Below, piece by piece: positions 52,155 through 60,034 of a stretch of 63,660 nucleotides of DNA. Both the position numbers and the translations under genes were made by a program. Position 1 is the stretch's first letter. Every line of letters begins with the position of its first letter. The notes beneath the pieces were generated by a model. That model saw only the letters and a program-made list of their open reading frames with translations, did no database searches and was not told the DNA's origin. Source of the DNA: an uncultured Oscillospiraceae bacterium (GTDB lineage: Bacteria > Bacillota > Clostridia > Oscillospirales > Ruminococcaceae); the NCBI GenBank assembly GCA_958448395.1, contig CAUDDP010000005.1, forward strand, positions 1 through 63,660, given 5' to 3'.

Positions 52155-52183
52155 GCAAATATATTACACTCTAAAAACAATTT

Positions 52184-52216
52184 ACGGTCTGTTGGATTTC
52201 CAGCAGACCGTTTTTC
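52184..52216 (+). terminator. Terminator after the dockerin-tagged peptidase-like gene
   Basis: ACGGTCTGTTGG (52184-52195) pairs with CCAGCAGACCGT (52200-52211), one mismatch, followed by TTTTTC. Confidence 0.85.
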
Positions 52217-52317
52217 TCTGCCAAAATTCCAGCCACTCCATTGACAGAAACCACTTTTTCTGCTATGATAAAGATAGTAATTTACTGTAATTTTGCTTTC
52301 CCATATAGGAGGTTTTT

Positions 52318-52863
52318 ATGCATTCTCAACCACTTCCTTATCGCATCGCCCTTGGCGGCACACTGGCTTCTTTTTGCCTGCTTGCCCTCTTTATCACAGG
52401 CGTTCTGCCGATGTTCTATCTCATCATGCCCATGCTTTGCAGCCTGCTCATCATGATTATGGCTGCTACTACAACCCCATACTGGGCATTCATCATGTAC
52501 CTTGCTGTTGGCGTACTCTCCCTCTTTATCACACCCAACAAAGACGCTTCCCTGATTTTTATCCTCTTTTTTGGACATTATCCCTTGATACGTCCCTTCC
52601 TCAGCCGCATTCGACCGGCTGTCCTGCGGTGCATTGTCAAGCTGGTTATTTTTAATGTTTGTATTGGCTGCTATTTTGGTTTGATTATTGTCCTCTTTGG
52701 TTTGGGCGAATTTCTCGAAAGCCTAGGGGAATTTGGAAAATACGGAGCATATATTCTTGCAGGTTCTCTCAACCTCATGTTTCTCTGCTATGATTTCTCT
52801 CTTGTCACTGGCATGGAGGTTTATCGTACTCGTGTACTGCCAAAACTGCATTTACAGGTATAA
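52318..52863 (+). CDS. Unknown polytopic membrane protein
   Basis: 181 residues with about five or six hydrophobic segments, ending YRTRVLPKLHLQV. I recognise no transporter signature. The layout, with small residues in the first helix (ALGGTLASFCLLALF), is compatible with a substrate-binding component of an ECF-type importer, but that is a guess. An AGGAGG site precedes the ATG. It lies 49 bp upstream of a 2-hydroxyacid dehydrogenase gene. Confidence 0.7.
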   Translation: MHSQPLPYRIALGGTLASFCLLALFITGVLPMFYLIMPMLCSLLIMIMAATTTPYWAFIMYLAVGVLSLFITPNKDASLIFILFFGHYPLIRPFLSRIRPAVLRCIVKLVIFNVCIGCYFGLIIVLFGLGEFLESLGEFGKYGAYILAGSLNLMFLCYDFSLVTGMEVYRTRVLPKLHLQV

Positions 52864-52912
52864 TCAACCATCTAACCGCCATACTAATAAAAAAGAAAGT
52901 GAGGTCTTTCAC

Positions 52913-53899
52913 ATGGAAAATATCGCCTTTTTTGATACCAAACCCTATGACCGTATCTGGTTTGACAAACTGAACACACGGTTTCACATCCGCTATTTTG
53001 AACACAAACTCACACCAGATAGTGTTTCCCTTGCCAACGGATGCAGTGCTGTCATTCCATTCGTCAATGACAATCTGAGTGCACCGGTTATTGAAGACTT
53101 GTATACTGCCGGTGTCAAAATTATTGCTATGCGATGTGCCGGCTATAACAACATTGACCGGAAAGCAGCAGATGGCAAACTGCCAATTGTGCGTGTACCA
53201 GGTTATTCGCCCTATGCCGTTGCAGAACATACCATGGGTCTGCTGCTCTGCCTGAACCGCAAAATTCACAAAGCCTACAACCGCACCAGAGATTTCAACT
53301 TTACCCTGAGTGGTCTAACCGGTTTTGACCTGCATGGAAAGACTGTCGGTGTCATTGGCACAGGCAGAATCGGACAAATCTTCATGCAAATTTGCAAGGG
53401 ATTCGGCATGGAGGTTCTTGCCTACGATCCATTCCCGGCAAACGATTCGTCAATTCACTATGTTGACCTGCATACGCTCTTCCAGAACAGCGATATTATC
53501 TCCCTGCACTGCCCGCTCACAGAACAATCCAAACACCTCATCAATCGGGATACCATTGCTGATATGAAAGACGGCGTGGTACTGCTCAATACCTCCAGAG
53601 GCATGCTGATTGAAAGTGAAGCCCTATTGCATGCTCTGCGAAATGGAAAGATTGCTGCTGCTGGTTTGGATGTTTATGAGGAAGAAACAGCGTTCTTCTT
53701 TGAGGATTGCTCTGATACCATTCATCGGGATCGTGTGTTGTCCCTGCTGCTGTCCATGCCGAATGTCCTGCTGACTTCCCATCAGGCATTTCTGACCAAT
53801 GAGGCACTGAAAAATATTGCAGAAGTCACCTTGCAAAATTTAGCTGACTTCTTTGATGGTAAACCACTCAAAAATGAAGTGAAAACCAGTCAGCTCTAA
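52913..53899 (+). CDS. D-2-hydroxyacid dehydrogenase, D-lactate dehydrogenase type
   Basis: 328 residues with the D-LDH layout. The N-terminus AFFDTKPYD matches fermentative D-lactate dehydrogenases. The NAD-binding motif is GVIGTGRIGQIF. Catalytic Arg, Glu and His are in NTSRG, DVYEEE and the SHQAF segment. It reduces pyruvate to D-lactate in fermentation. I chose the ATG at 52913 with GTGAGG upstream. A strong terminator follows. Confidence 0.9.
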   Translation: MENIAFFDTKPYDRIWFDKLNTRFHIRYFEHKLTPDSVSLANGCSAVIPFVNDNLSAPVIEDLYTAGVKIIAMRCAGYNNIDRKAADGKLPIVRVPGYSPYAVAEHTMGLLLCLNRKIHKAYNRTRDFNFTLSGLTGFDLHGKTVGVIGTGRIGQIFMQICKGFGMEVLAYDPFPANDSSIHYVDLHTLFQNSDIISLHCPLTEQSKHLINRDTIADMKDGVVLLNTSRGMLIESEALLHALRNGKIAAAGLDVYEEETAFFFEDCSDTIHRDRVLSLLLSMPNVLLTSHQAFLTNEALKNIAEVTLQNLADFFDGKPLKNEVKTSQL

Positions 53900-53916
53900 A
53901 AAGTCATCATAAATTG

Positions 53917-53950
53917 AACAGGCAGCACACAAAGGCTGCCTGTTTTTCCA
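53917..53950 (+). terminator. Terminator after the D-lactate dehydrogenase-type gene
   Basis: AACAGGCAGC (53917-53926) pairs perfectly with GCTGCCTGTT (53935-53944), followed by TTTCC. Confidence 0.85.
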
Positions 53951-53980
53951 TCCTAATTTCAAAAAGAAAGGAGCACATAT

Positions 53981-55330
53981 ATGCTTCCCAAACTGGTCGC
54001 TCAAAAAATAGAAGAAAACCAAACTGCCATGCTGCAAACACTGCAAGATCTGATTGCGATTCCCAGCGTTGCCACAGAAACACCTGAAAATGATTATCCC
54101 TATGGCTCAAATTGTGCGAACGCACTGGATTACATGCTGCAAACTGCTGCTTCTTTTGGGTTACATACCAATAATCTCGCCTACCATGTCGGCACTGCGG
54201 ATACAGATGCTGCTTCCGCCCCATATCTCGGCATTCTCGCCCATCTGGATGTTGTACCGGTGATGGCGGAAAACTGGCACACACCGCCGTTTACCGCCGT
54301 AATACAGGATGACTGTGTCTTCGGCAGAGGGGCAATTGATGACAAGGGTCCGGCTGTGGCAGCCCTCTATGCTGTCAAAGCCATTATAGACGCTGGCATT
54401 CATCTGAAAAAGCCCGTTCGTTTATTATTCGGCTGCAACGAAGAAAACGGTTCTACCGACTTGGAATACTACCACGCACATGACACCATGCCGCCACTGG
54501 TCTTTACACCAGACGGCAGTTATCCAATCATCTCCATTGAAAAAGGCATGATGCGGCTGACATTCCATGCTCCGATTCATGACCCCATTCAAACCCTGCA
54601 AGCGGGCACTGCCCCCAATGCCGTTCCAGCACAGGCAATCTGTACGCTGTCTGCTACAAATGTACCAGATGCCCTGCCAGAAAATTGTACCGCTTCTATC
54701 CATGGAGATACGACTCAGCTCTGTTGGAATGGGCAGGCTGCTCATGCTTCCACACCGGAAACCGGCAACAATGCAATCACCGGCTTGTTGCAGCTGCTGG
54801 CAGGGCAACCTGCTTTCGCAAGCTGCAAGGCACTTTCCACGCTCTTTCCACATGGCTGCACAGATGGCAGTGGTCTTGGCATTGCCTGCTCTGACAAAAC
54901 ATCCGGTGCATTGACTTGTATTTGCAGCCAAATGCAAGTACAAAACGGCATTCTCACTGGTATGATGGATATTCGCTATCCGCTTTGTACTACGAAAGAA
55001 ACAATTTTCCAGACGGTACAAAAACGTTTGCAAACGGCTGGATTTGCATGTGAAATTGTGATACAGAATGACCCTCATGCTGTGCCGGAGGAAAGTGACT
55101 TTGTGCAGACACTGCTGCATGTTTATGAGGAAGAAACTGGTGAAAAGGGTGAATGCCTTGCCATTGGCGGCGGCACATATGTCCATGATATTCCAGGTGG
55201 TGTTGCATTCGGGGCTGAGTTTCCGGGATGGGATTATCACATGCATGGAGATGATGAATTTGTGCCGATTGCACACCTGATGAAAGATGTCCGGATGATG
55301 GCAGCGGCAATTCTGGAGATCTGTGGATGA
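53981..55330 (+). CDS. M20 family dipeptidase (PepV/Sapep type)
   Basis: 449-residue zinc dipeptidase. Metal and catalytic motifs: GILAHLDVVP (His/Asp), DDKGPAVAALYA, the Glu pair in GCNEENGSTD and C-terminal YHMHGDDEFVPI. A lid domain interrupts the catalytic domain, as in PepV. It cleaves short peptides in the cytoplasm. AAAGGAG precedes the ATG. Its stop overlaps the next start (ATGA). Confidence 0.92.
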   Translation: MLPKLVAQKIEENQTAMLQTLQDLIAIPSVATETPENDYPYGSNCANALDYMLQTAASFGLHTNNLAYHVGTADTDAASAPYLGILAHLDVVPVMAENWHTPPFTAVIQDDCVFGRGAIDDKGPAVAALYAVKAIIDAGIHLKKPVRLLFGCNEENGSTDLEYYHAHDTMPPLVFTPDGSYPIISIEKGMMRLTFHAPIHDPIQTLQAGTAPNAVPAQAICTLSATNVPDALPENCTASIHGDTTQLCWNGQAAHASTPETGNNAITGLLQLLAGQPAFASCKALSTLFPHGCTDGSGLGIACSDKTSGALTCICSQMQVQNGILTGMMDIRYPLCTTKETIFQTVQKRLQTAGFACEIVIQNDPHAVPEESDFVQTLLHVYEEETGEKGECLAIGGGTYVHDIPGGVAFGAEFPGWDYHMHGDDEFVPIAHLMKDVRMMAAAILEICG

Positions 55331-55788
55331 AACATACCATCAAAAAGAGAAAAAAATTTCTGATTTTATGTGCTGTAATTCTTCTTCTCATAATCTCCTA
55401 TTATGGTACACTTTTTCATATAAAACGAAATATTATAATAGAAATTGATTCTTCTGACACATTTAATGAATGGGAGATTCAATCTGCCATTCGATATGTC
55501 ATTGCAGATTTTACAATCTGGCATCCGCTTTCACCATTTCAACAGGCAGCCATAAAAAGGATTTCTTATTGTGAAGAAAAATGTAATGCAGAATGGAATT
55601 ACTATGCTGAACAGTTGCATAATAAAAGAGAAAACTTTCTTGTGATAGAATGTACCTTTCTTACAGATGACAATGCAAATGAACGGGTAATTGATATGGA
55701 AAATCACACAACTTATTCGCAATACTGGATCTTCAGCAGAAAAGCAGCATTTCTGCCGTGGGTTCTATATGATCGGGGATATGATTAA
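55327..55788 (+). CDS. Hypothetical protein with one N-terminal membrane helix
   Basis: 153 residues. A basic start (KHTIKKRKK) is followed by a helix (about residues 12-30) and a probably extracytoplasmic domain with several Trp and Cys (ISYCEEKCNAEWNYYAEQL). I do not recognise the family. It overlaps the dipeptidase stop by 4 bp, so it is likely translated with it. Codon use is more AT-rich than its neighbour. Confidence 0.65.
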   Translation: MKHTIKKRKKFLILCAVILLLIISYYGTLFHIKRNIIIEIDSSDTFNEWEIQSAIRYVIADFTIWHPLSPFQQAAIKRISYCEEKCNAEWNYYAEQLHNKRENFLVIECTFLTDDNANERVIDMENHTTYSQYWIFSRKAAFLPWVLYDRGYD

Positions 55789-55804
55789 AATGATAGTATT
55801 TTAA

Positions 55805-55838
55805 CGTGAGTTCGACGAGAATGCATTCTACCGCTACC
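55805..55838. repeat. Left-end fragment of a subfamily-1 inverted-repeat element
   Basis: CGTGAGTTCGACGAGAATGCATTCTACCGCT matches the left end of the copy starting at 63438 and then stops abruptly. A solo terminal repeat. Confidence 0.75.
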
Positions 55839-55842
55839 AAAA

Positions 55843-55866
55843 AAGCACCTGCCACAGCAAGTGCTT
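55843..55866 (-). terminator. Terminator of the Rrf2-type gene
   Basis: AAGCAC (55843-55848) pairs with GTGCTT (55861-55866); on minus it is followed by TTTTTT. It adjoins the solo repeat end. Confidence 0.65.
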
Positions 55867-55889
55867 ATATGCATTTCAGATTCTCAATA

Positions 55890-56312
55890 CTATATTTGTT
55901 CTTTTGTCTCTTTAACTAACTGATTTAATGTAATTTTATCCATTTCATTCTCCATTGCAGATTGTATATTGTCAAGTTTTCCATCCATTACACTATGAAC
56001 TGTTCTTCCTACAGGACACTGCGGATTAGGATTTTCATGAAAATGGAATAGGGATTCTTCCTTTTCAACTGCTTTAAAAATATCCAATAGGGTTATTTCA
56101 TTCGGCGATTTTGCCAAAGAAGCACCACCTACTCCAGCTTTTATTTCAACAATTCCCGCAGATGACAACAATCCTAATATATTTCTGACAATGACAGGAT
56201 TTGTATTTACACTGCTTGCGAGAAAATTGGATGTGACCTTATAATCGTCCTTAAAAGTTTCAATACATAATAAAATGTGCGTCGCAATGGTCAATCTTGA
56301 TGAAAACTGCAT
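55890..56312 (-). CDS. Rrf2 family transcriptional regulator (YwnA-like)
   Basis: 140 residues. The N-terminal winged helix starts MQFSSRLTIATHILLCI and has the recognition region TSNFLASSVNTNPVIVRNIL and a wing with AGVGGASLAKSP. Only one cysteine (NPQCPVG, about residue 98) is in the sensing region, so it lacks the three-cysteine iron-sulfur site of IscR/NsrR and may be a one-cysteine redox sensor. It is transcribed away from a cupin gene; both promoters carry the same operator. Confidence 0.9.
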   Translation of the reverse strand: MQFSSRLTIATHILLCIETFKDDYKVTSNFLASSVNTNPVIVRNILGLLSSAGIVEIKAGVGGASLAKSPNEITLLDIFKAVEKEESLFHFHENPNPQCPVGRTVHSVMDGKLDNIQSAMENEMDKITLNQLVKETKEQI

Positions 56313-56341
56313 TTAAGAACCTCCCTTGTAATGATAATCAC

Positions 56342-56379
56342 ATTGTATCACATTTTAGTTGTAATGTCAACAGTTACAA
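56342..56379 (-). promoter_or_regulatory. Promoter and operator O1 of the Rrf2-type gene
   Basis: On minus, TTGACA (56365-56370) and TACAAT (56342-56347) with 17 bp between. Operator TTGTAA-N9-TTACAA covers 56359-56379, over the -35 box, fitting autorepression. Confidence 0.8.
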
Positions 56380-56418
56380 TAAAATAACTCCAGAATTGTG
56401 CAAGTATACAAATTTTAG

Positions 56419-56481
56419 GTGTAACTATTGACATTACAACAAAAGCGTGTTATTATATAGTTGTAATCAAGCTGATTACAA
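56419..56481 (+). promoter_or_regulatory. Promoter and operators O2 and O3 of the cupin gene
   Basis: TTGACA (56428-56433) and TATTAT (56451-56456) with 17 bp between. O2 (56419-56439) is GTGTAA-N9-TTACAA over the -35. O3 (56461-56481) is a perfect TTGTAA-N9-TTACAA just after the -10, in an even longer palindrome. Repression by the neighbouring Rrf2 protein is the natural reading. Confidence 0.8.
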
Positions 56482-56510
56482 CTAAAAATTATTCAATGGA
56501 GGTTACTATT

Positions 56511-56867
56511 ATGAGTAAATTCAGCAAAGTAAGTGTTGCACAGGATGCAAGAACAGAACTTCATGATAAGCTTTCTCTGACAGGTGCAGAAATCAGTGTC
56601 AATAATCTGCCTGCAGGTGCGTGTGTTCCTTTTGTACATTCCCATAAGCAGAATGAAGAAATCTATGTGATTCTCGCAGGTAGTGGAAAGGCTGAAATTG
56701 ATGGTGAAACCGTGGAGTTGAAGGCAGGAGACTGGCTCAGAATTTCTCCGACAGCAAAAAGACAGTTCTTTGCCGGAAATGATTCTGCAATCAGTTACGT
56801 CTGCATTCAGGTGAAAGAAAATTCTCTCGAAGCATACACAGCCGATGATGCAATTATTTCTGAATAA
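56511..56867 (+). CDS. Small single-domain cupin protein
   Basis: 118 residues, one cupin barrel. The first motif is PFVHSHKQNEEIYVILAGSGKAEIDG (His51/His53-type metal ligands and Glu) and the second is the GDWLRISPTAKRQFFAG region, where the usual His is replaced, so metal binding may be incomplete. The substrate is unknown; redox or electrophile stress is suggested by the adjoining Rrf2 regulator. GGAGG precedes the ATG at 56511. Confidence 0.88.
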   Translation: MSKFSKVSVAQDARTELHDKLSLTGAEISVNNLPAGACVPFVHSHKQNEEIYVILAGSGKAEIDGETVELKAGDWLRISPTAKRQFFAGNDSAISYVCIQVKENSLEAYTADDAIISE

Positions 56868-56870
56868 GAA

Positions 56871-57035
56871 TCAGAAGGAATCCATTGCATCCTGATCTGC
56901 AAGAATGCACCATTTCTCATCATCTCTTTCTTGTTCACTGAACATATCATTGATAAGTCCAATCGTCAGCAAATCCAGCTCGGTCATCGAAAGACTGAGC
57001 TGTTTGCATCTCAAGAGAAATAAGGGTGTCGTCAT
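56871..57035 (-). pseudogene. Phage tail-assembly-chaperone relic (54 residues, frame intact)
   Basis: The minus strand encodes a short protein starting MTTPLFLLRC, then SMTELDLLTIGLINDMF, and a Cys/Asp-rich acidic end (DQDAMDSF). This is the pattern of the small second tail-chaperone product of Siphovirus-like phages and prophages (LLRC...DLDLLTIGxVxDM). It has no ribosome site. A slippery heptamer A-AAA-AAC lies about 20 nt before the ATG, in keeping with expression by -1 frameshift from a lost upstream gene. No other phage genes remain. Confidence 0.6.
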
Positions 57036-57271
57036 CGGTCGGTCAGTTTTGCGATGTTTTTTTAGATTCCACCTGCGTGGCGGTGTTCAGTCCCATTCAC
57101 ACTAACCTTGACAGTATTTTCCTATAATACGCACTTTTTACACGATCGAAATTGTTTTAATTGGCGAAGTTCTCTCTAATTTTCAATCATTTTAACAAAG
57201 TGAAAATTACGGTGAATCCAATAAAAGTGCGATATTTCGGCATTTTTGCTTACGTTAGTGCATATGGAAAT

Positions 57272-57356
57272 CACCCCTCCGCCAAGCTGAATCAGCTTGA
57301 CCATAGTCGCCATTCGGCAGAGAATCCACTCTACCATTTAAAAATTGATTTGCATG
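57272..57356. repeat. Right-end fragment of a subfamily-2 inverted-repeat element
   Basis: ACCCCTCCGCCAAGCTGA, CAGCTTGACCATAGTCGCC and the terminal AAAAATTGATTTGCATG match the right halves of the elements at 17682 and 21950. The left half is missing. It abuts the phage relic side and the kor terminator. Confidence 0.65.
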
Positions 57357-57361
57357 ACAAA

Positions 57362-57396
57362 AAGGACTGCCGTATCTTGCGACAGTCCTTCTTTCT
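57362..57396 (-). terminator. Terminator of the ferredoxin oxidoreductase operon
   Basis: AAGGACTG (57362-57369) pairs perfectly with CAGTCCTT (57383-57390). The minus-strand tail is TTTTGTC. Confidence 0.8.
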
Positions 57397-57412
57397 ATCA
57401 TGTAATTTTATT

Positions 57413-57946
57413 TTACTTACTCTCTACACCCAACTTGACAGCATTCATATTGGCTGCAATCAGATGTGCCCGCTTCGGCGGAATACACTTCTCCATTGCC
57501 TTTTGTACCGTATCCAAATCAAACAACTTGGTTTCTTCCAGCATTCTGCCCAGCAAAATCATATTTGCAGAACCATTCAAGTTGTGTTCCGTTGCCATAT
57601 CTGTTGCCGGCAAAGCAATGGTCTTGACATCTGCCCGTGTTTCTGTTTCCTCTACCACAGAGTTATCCAACAAAATCAAACCATTTGGCTTGACAGCATT
57701 GACAAACTTTGCATAAGACGGTCCATTCATCGCAATCAGACAATCTGGATGTGTCACCAACGGGGAACCAATTGGTTCATCTGAAATACAGACGGAACAG
57801 TTTGCCGTACCACCACGCATTTCTGGTCCGTAAGACGGCAGCCAAGACAGCTCTTTCCCTGCCATCAAACCACAGTACGCCAGAATCTTACCAGCAAACA
57901 AAATGCCCTGTCCGCCAAATCCGGCTAAAATCAATTCTGTTGTCAT
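57413..57946 (-). CDS. 2-oxoacid:ferredoxin oxidoreductase, gamma subunit
   Basis: 177 residues, one gamma-subunit domain: starts TELILAGFGGQGILFAGKILA and has the LSWLPSYGPEMRGGTANCSV segment. It is the small subunit of a four-subunit KOR/VOR-type complex that oxidatively decarboxylates a 2-oxoacid (2-oxoglutarate or branched-chain) to the CoA ester, reducing ferredoxin. The ATG overlaps the beta-subunit stop by 4 bp. Confidence 0.9.
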   Translation of the reverse strand: MTTELILAGFGGQGILFAGKILAYCGLMAGKELSWLPSYGPEMRGGTANCSVCISDEPIGSPLVTHPDCLIAMNGPSYAKFVNAVKPNGLILLDNSVVEETETRADVKTIALPATDMATEHNLNGSANMILLGRMLEETKLFDLDTVQKAMEKCIPPKRAHLIAANMNAVKLGVESK

Positions 57947-58701
57947 GCCTGCTCATCCTCCCCTGCTGCACCATCTTTGTATACGCCGAGCGGATAATAA
58001 CTGCTCATCTTTTCCCGTACAAATTCCATTGCCTCCTGCGGTGCCATTCCCCAGTTGGTCGGACAAGTAGACAATACTTCAATGATCGAAAGCCCCTTTT
58101 GTGCCTTCTGATTTTCAAAAGCCTTCCGAATGGCTTTCTTTGCCTCTCGAATATGCGGTACACTGTCCACAGCAACACGCTGTGCCAGTGCAACACCCGT
58201 CAGGGTCGACATCATTTCACAAACACGAATCGGATAGCCTGCCGTCTTCGGATCTCTGCCGTATGGCGTGGTCTGCGTTACCTGACCCGGCATCGTAGTC
58301 GGTGCCATCTGTCCGCCTGTCATACCGTATGTGGTATTATTGATAAAGATGATCACCAAGTTTTCGCCACGTGTGCCGCTGTGTACCGTTTCCGCTGTAC
58401 CAATTGCCGCAAGGTCACCATCACCCTGATAGGTGAATACAAACTTATCCGGATTGGCACGCTTGACCCCTGTTGCAACTGCCGGTGCTCTACCGTGCGG
58501 TGCTTCAATGACATCGCAACCAAAATAATCATAGGACATAACAGAACATCCAACCGGTACCACGCCGATGGTATCGCCCTCAATGTCCATTTCATCCAAT
58601 ACTTCACAGACCAGACGATGCACAATACCATGTCCACAACCCGGACAGAAATGCGTTGGCACGTCCAGCAAGGATTTCGGCCGTTCAAATACCACTGCCA
58701 T
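57943..58701 (-). CDS. 2-oxoacid:ferredoxin oxidoreductase, beta (TPP-binding) subunit
   Basis: 252 residues carrying the thiamine pyrophosphate site. HFCPGCGHGIVHRLV near the N-terminus provides cluster/TPP cysteines. The TPP-Mg motif is GDGDLAAIGTAE...NNTTYGMTGGQ. I chose the ATG at 58701, which has AGGAGG upstream and meets the alpha-subunit stop. Confidence 0.92.
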   Translation of the reverse strand: MAVVFERPKSLLDVPTHFCPGCGHGIVHRLVCEVLDEMDIEGDTIGVVPVGCSVMSYDYFGCDVIEAPHGRAPAVATGVKRANPDKFVFTYQGDGDLAAIGTAETVHSGTRGENLVIIFINNTTYGMTGGQMAPTTMPGQVTQTTPYGRDPKTAGYPIRVCEMMSTLTGVALAQRVAVDSVPHIREAKKAIRKAFENQKAQKGLSIIEVLSTCPTNWGMAPQEAMEFVREKMSSYYPLGVYKDGAAGEDEQA

Positions 58702-59747
58702 TATTCTGCACCTCCTGCAAGCTTTTTCAGTTCCGCCAGTACTTCTGCCGGTGTCGGAATTACACCGCCGGTTCTGCCAAAGAATGCAACCGGAATCCGA
58801 CATTCTGTTGCCAAACGAACATCATCAACCATTTGTCCCATAGACATTTCCACATCCAGAATCTGTTTTGCAGACTTTGTTGCAGTCTGTAATTCCGTCT
58901 TAGGGAACGGCCACAATGTAATCGGACGGAACAAGCCAGCCTTGATGCCTTCTTTTCTAGCAGCATTGACCGCTGACTTTGCCACTCTTGCAGACGCACC
59001 ATATGCTGTTACTACGATCTCTGCATCATCACACAGATAGGATTCTGCCCGTGTTTCATTTGCTTCTACGACTGCGTACCGTGCAAACCGTTCCTTTACC
59101 TTCTGCTCCAGCTGTTCGGCATCCAAGAAAAGGGAATTGATGATATGGTGTGCCCGCTGTTTTTTATGTCCAGTGGTTGCCCAGTCGGACTTGTCCGGCA
59201 GGTTTTTCATTGACTCTGGGAAAGTCACTGGCTCCATCATCTGACCGAGCAAACCATCTGCCAAAATCATCGCTGGCATCCGATACTGGTCTGCCTTATC
59301 AAATGCTAATGTAATCATGTCCACCATTTCCTGTACAGAAGATGGTGCAAATACAAAAATATGAAAATCGCCGTGTCCCATTGCATGGGTTGCCTGATAA
59401 TAATCAGACTGTGCTGGCTGAATGGAACCCAGTCCCGGACCGCCACGCTGTACGTTGATAATCACGCCCGGCAGGTCAGAACCTGCCATATAAGAAATGC
59501 CCTCCGCTTTCAGAGAAATTCCCGGAGAGGAAGAAGAGGTCATAGCACGAACACCCGTTGAGGTTGCACCAAGCACCATGTTAATGGCAGCAATTTCGGA
59601 TTCTGCCTGTAAAAACACACCGCCTGCCTTCTGCATTTTCTTCGCCATGTAAGCAGAAAGCTCTGTCTGCGGCGTAATTGGATAGCCAAAGAAGCATTTA
59701 CAGCCTGCCCGAATGGCAGCCTCTGCGAGTGCTTCATTACCCTTCAT
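58701..59747 (-). CDS. 2-oxoacid:ferredoxin oxidoreductase, alpha subunit (KorA/VorB type)
   Basis: 348 residues. The N-terminal domain begins KGNEALAEAAIRAGCKCFFGYPITPQ and contains QAESEIAAINMVLGA; it binds the substrate and TPP pyrophosphate together with the beta subunit. I cannot decide between 2-oxoglutarate and 2-oxoisovalerate as substrate. The ATG at 59747 is preferred to a GTG 15 bp earlier that lies within its AAAGAAG ribosome site. Confidence 0.92.
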   Translation of the reverse strand: MKGNEALAEAAIRAGCKCFFGYPITPQTELSAYMAKKMQKAGGVFLQAESEIAAINMVLGATSTGVRAMTSSSSPGISLKAEGISYMAGSDLPGVIINVQRGGPGLGSIQPAQSDYYQATHAMGHGDFHIFVFAPSSVQEMVDMITLAFDKADQYRMPAMILADGLLGQMMEPVTFPESMKNLPDKSDWATTGHKKQRAHHIINSLFLDAEQLEQKVKERFARYAVVEANETRAESYLCDDAEIVVTAYGASARVAKSAVNAARKEGIKAGLFRPITLWPFPKTELQTATKSAKQILDVEMSMGQMVDDVRLATECRIPVAFFGRTGGVIPTPAEVLAELKKLAGGAE

Positions 59748-59779
59748 AAGACTTCTTTCCACGTTGTTACGCCTTCTTT

Positions 59780-59986
59780 CTATTTTTCAATCTGAATCGC
59801 ACAGTCCGGACACATCATTGCACACATCGCACAACTAATACATGCATCCTGATCCGTACAGACTGCTGTAAAGTAGCCCTTTTCATTTCGTTTTTCGGTT
59901 TGCAGCTTGACAATCTTCTTTGGACAGGCACTGACACACAGTCCACAGCCCTTGCAGCGGTCAAACCGCACCTGCATTTTCTCCAT
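59780..59986 (-). CDS. 2-oxoacid:ferredoxin oxidoreductase, delta (2[4Fe-4S] ferredoxin) subunit
   Basis: 68 residues with two [4Fe-4S] motifs: CKGCGLCVSACPKK and CISCAMCAMMCPDC, both CxxCxxCxxxC. It carries electrons from the TPP site to ferredoxin. First of the four subunit genes; an ATPase-like gene lies 48 bp upstream on the same strand. Confidence 0.92.
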   Translation of the reverse strand: MEKMQVRFDRCKGCGLCVSACPKKIVKLQTEKRNEKGYFTAVCTDQDACISCAMCAMMCPDCAIQIEK

Positions 59987-60034
59987 TGCTATTCCCTCCT
60001 TTTACCGGATTATTGCCCTTTCCAATGCAGTATT

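Noticed and set aside
57109..57130. TTGACA followed by TATAAT on plus near 57.1 kb
   Set aside because: The spacing is only about 9 bp, so it cannot work as a sigma-A promoter.
57709..59040. Long plus-strand open frame of 443 codons opposite the ferredoxin oxidoreductase genes
   Set aside because: Antisense to strongly supported alpha and beta subunit genes; Cys/His/Ser-rich composition without motifs.
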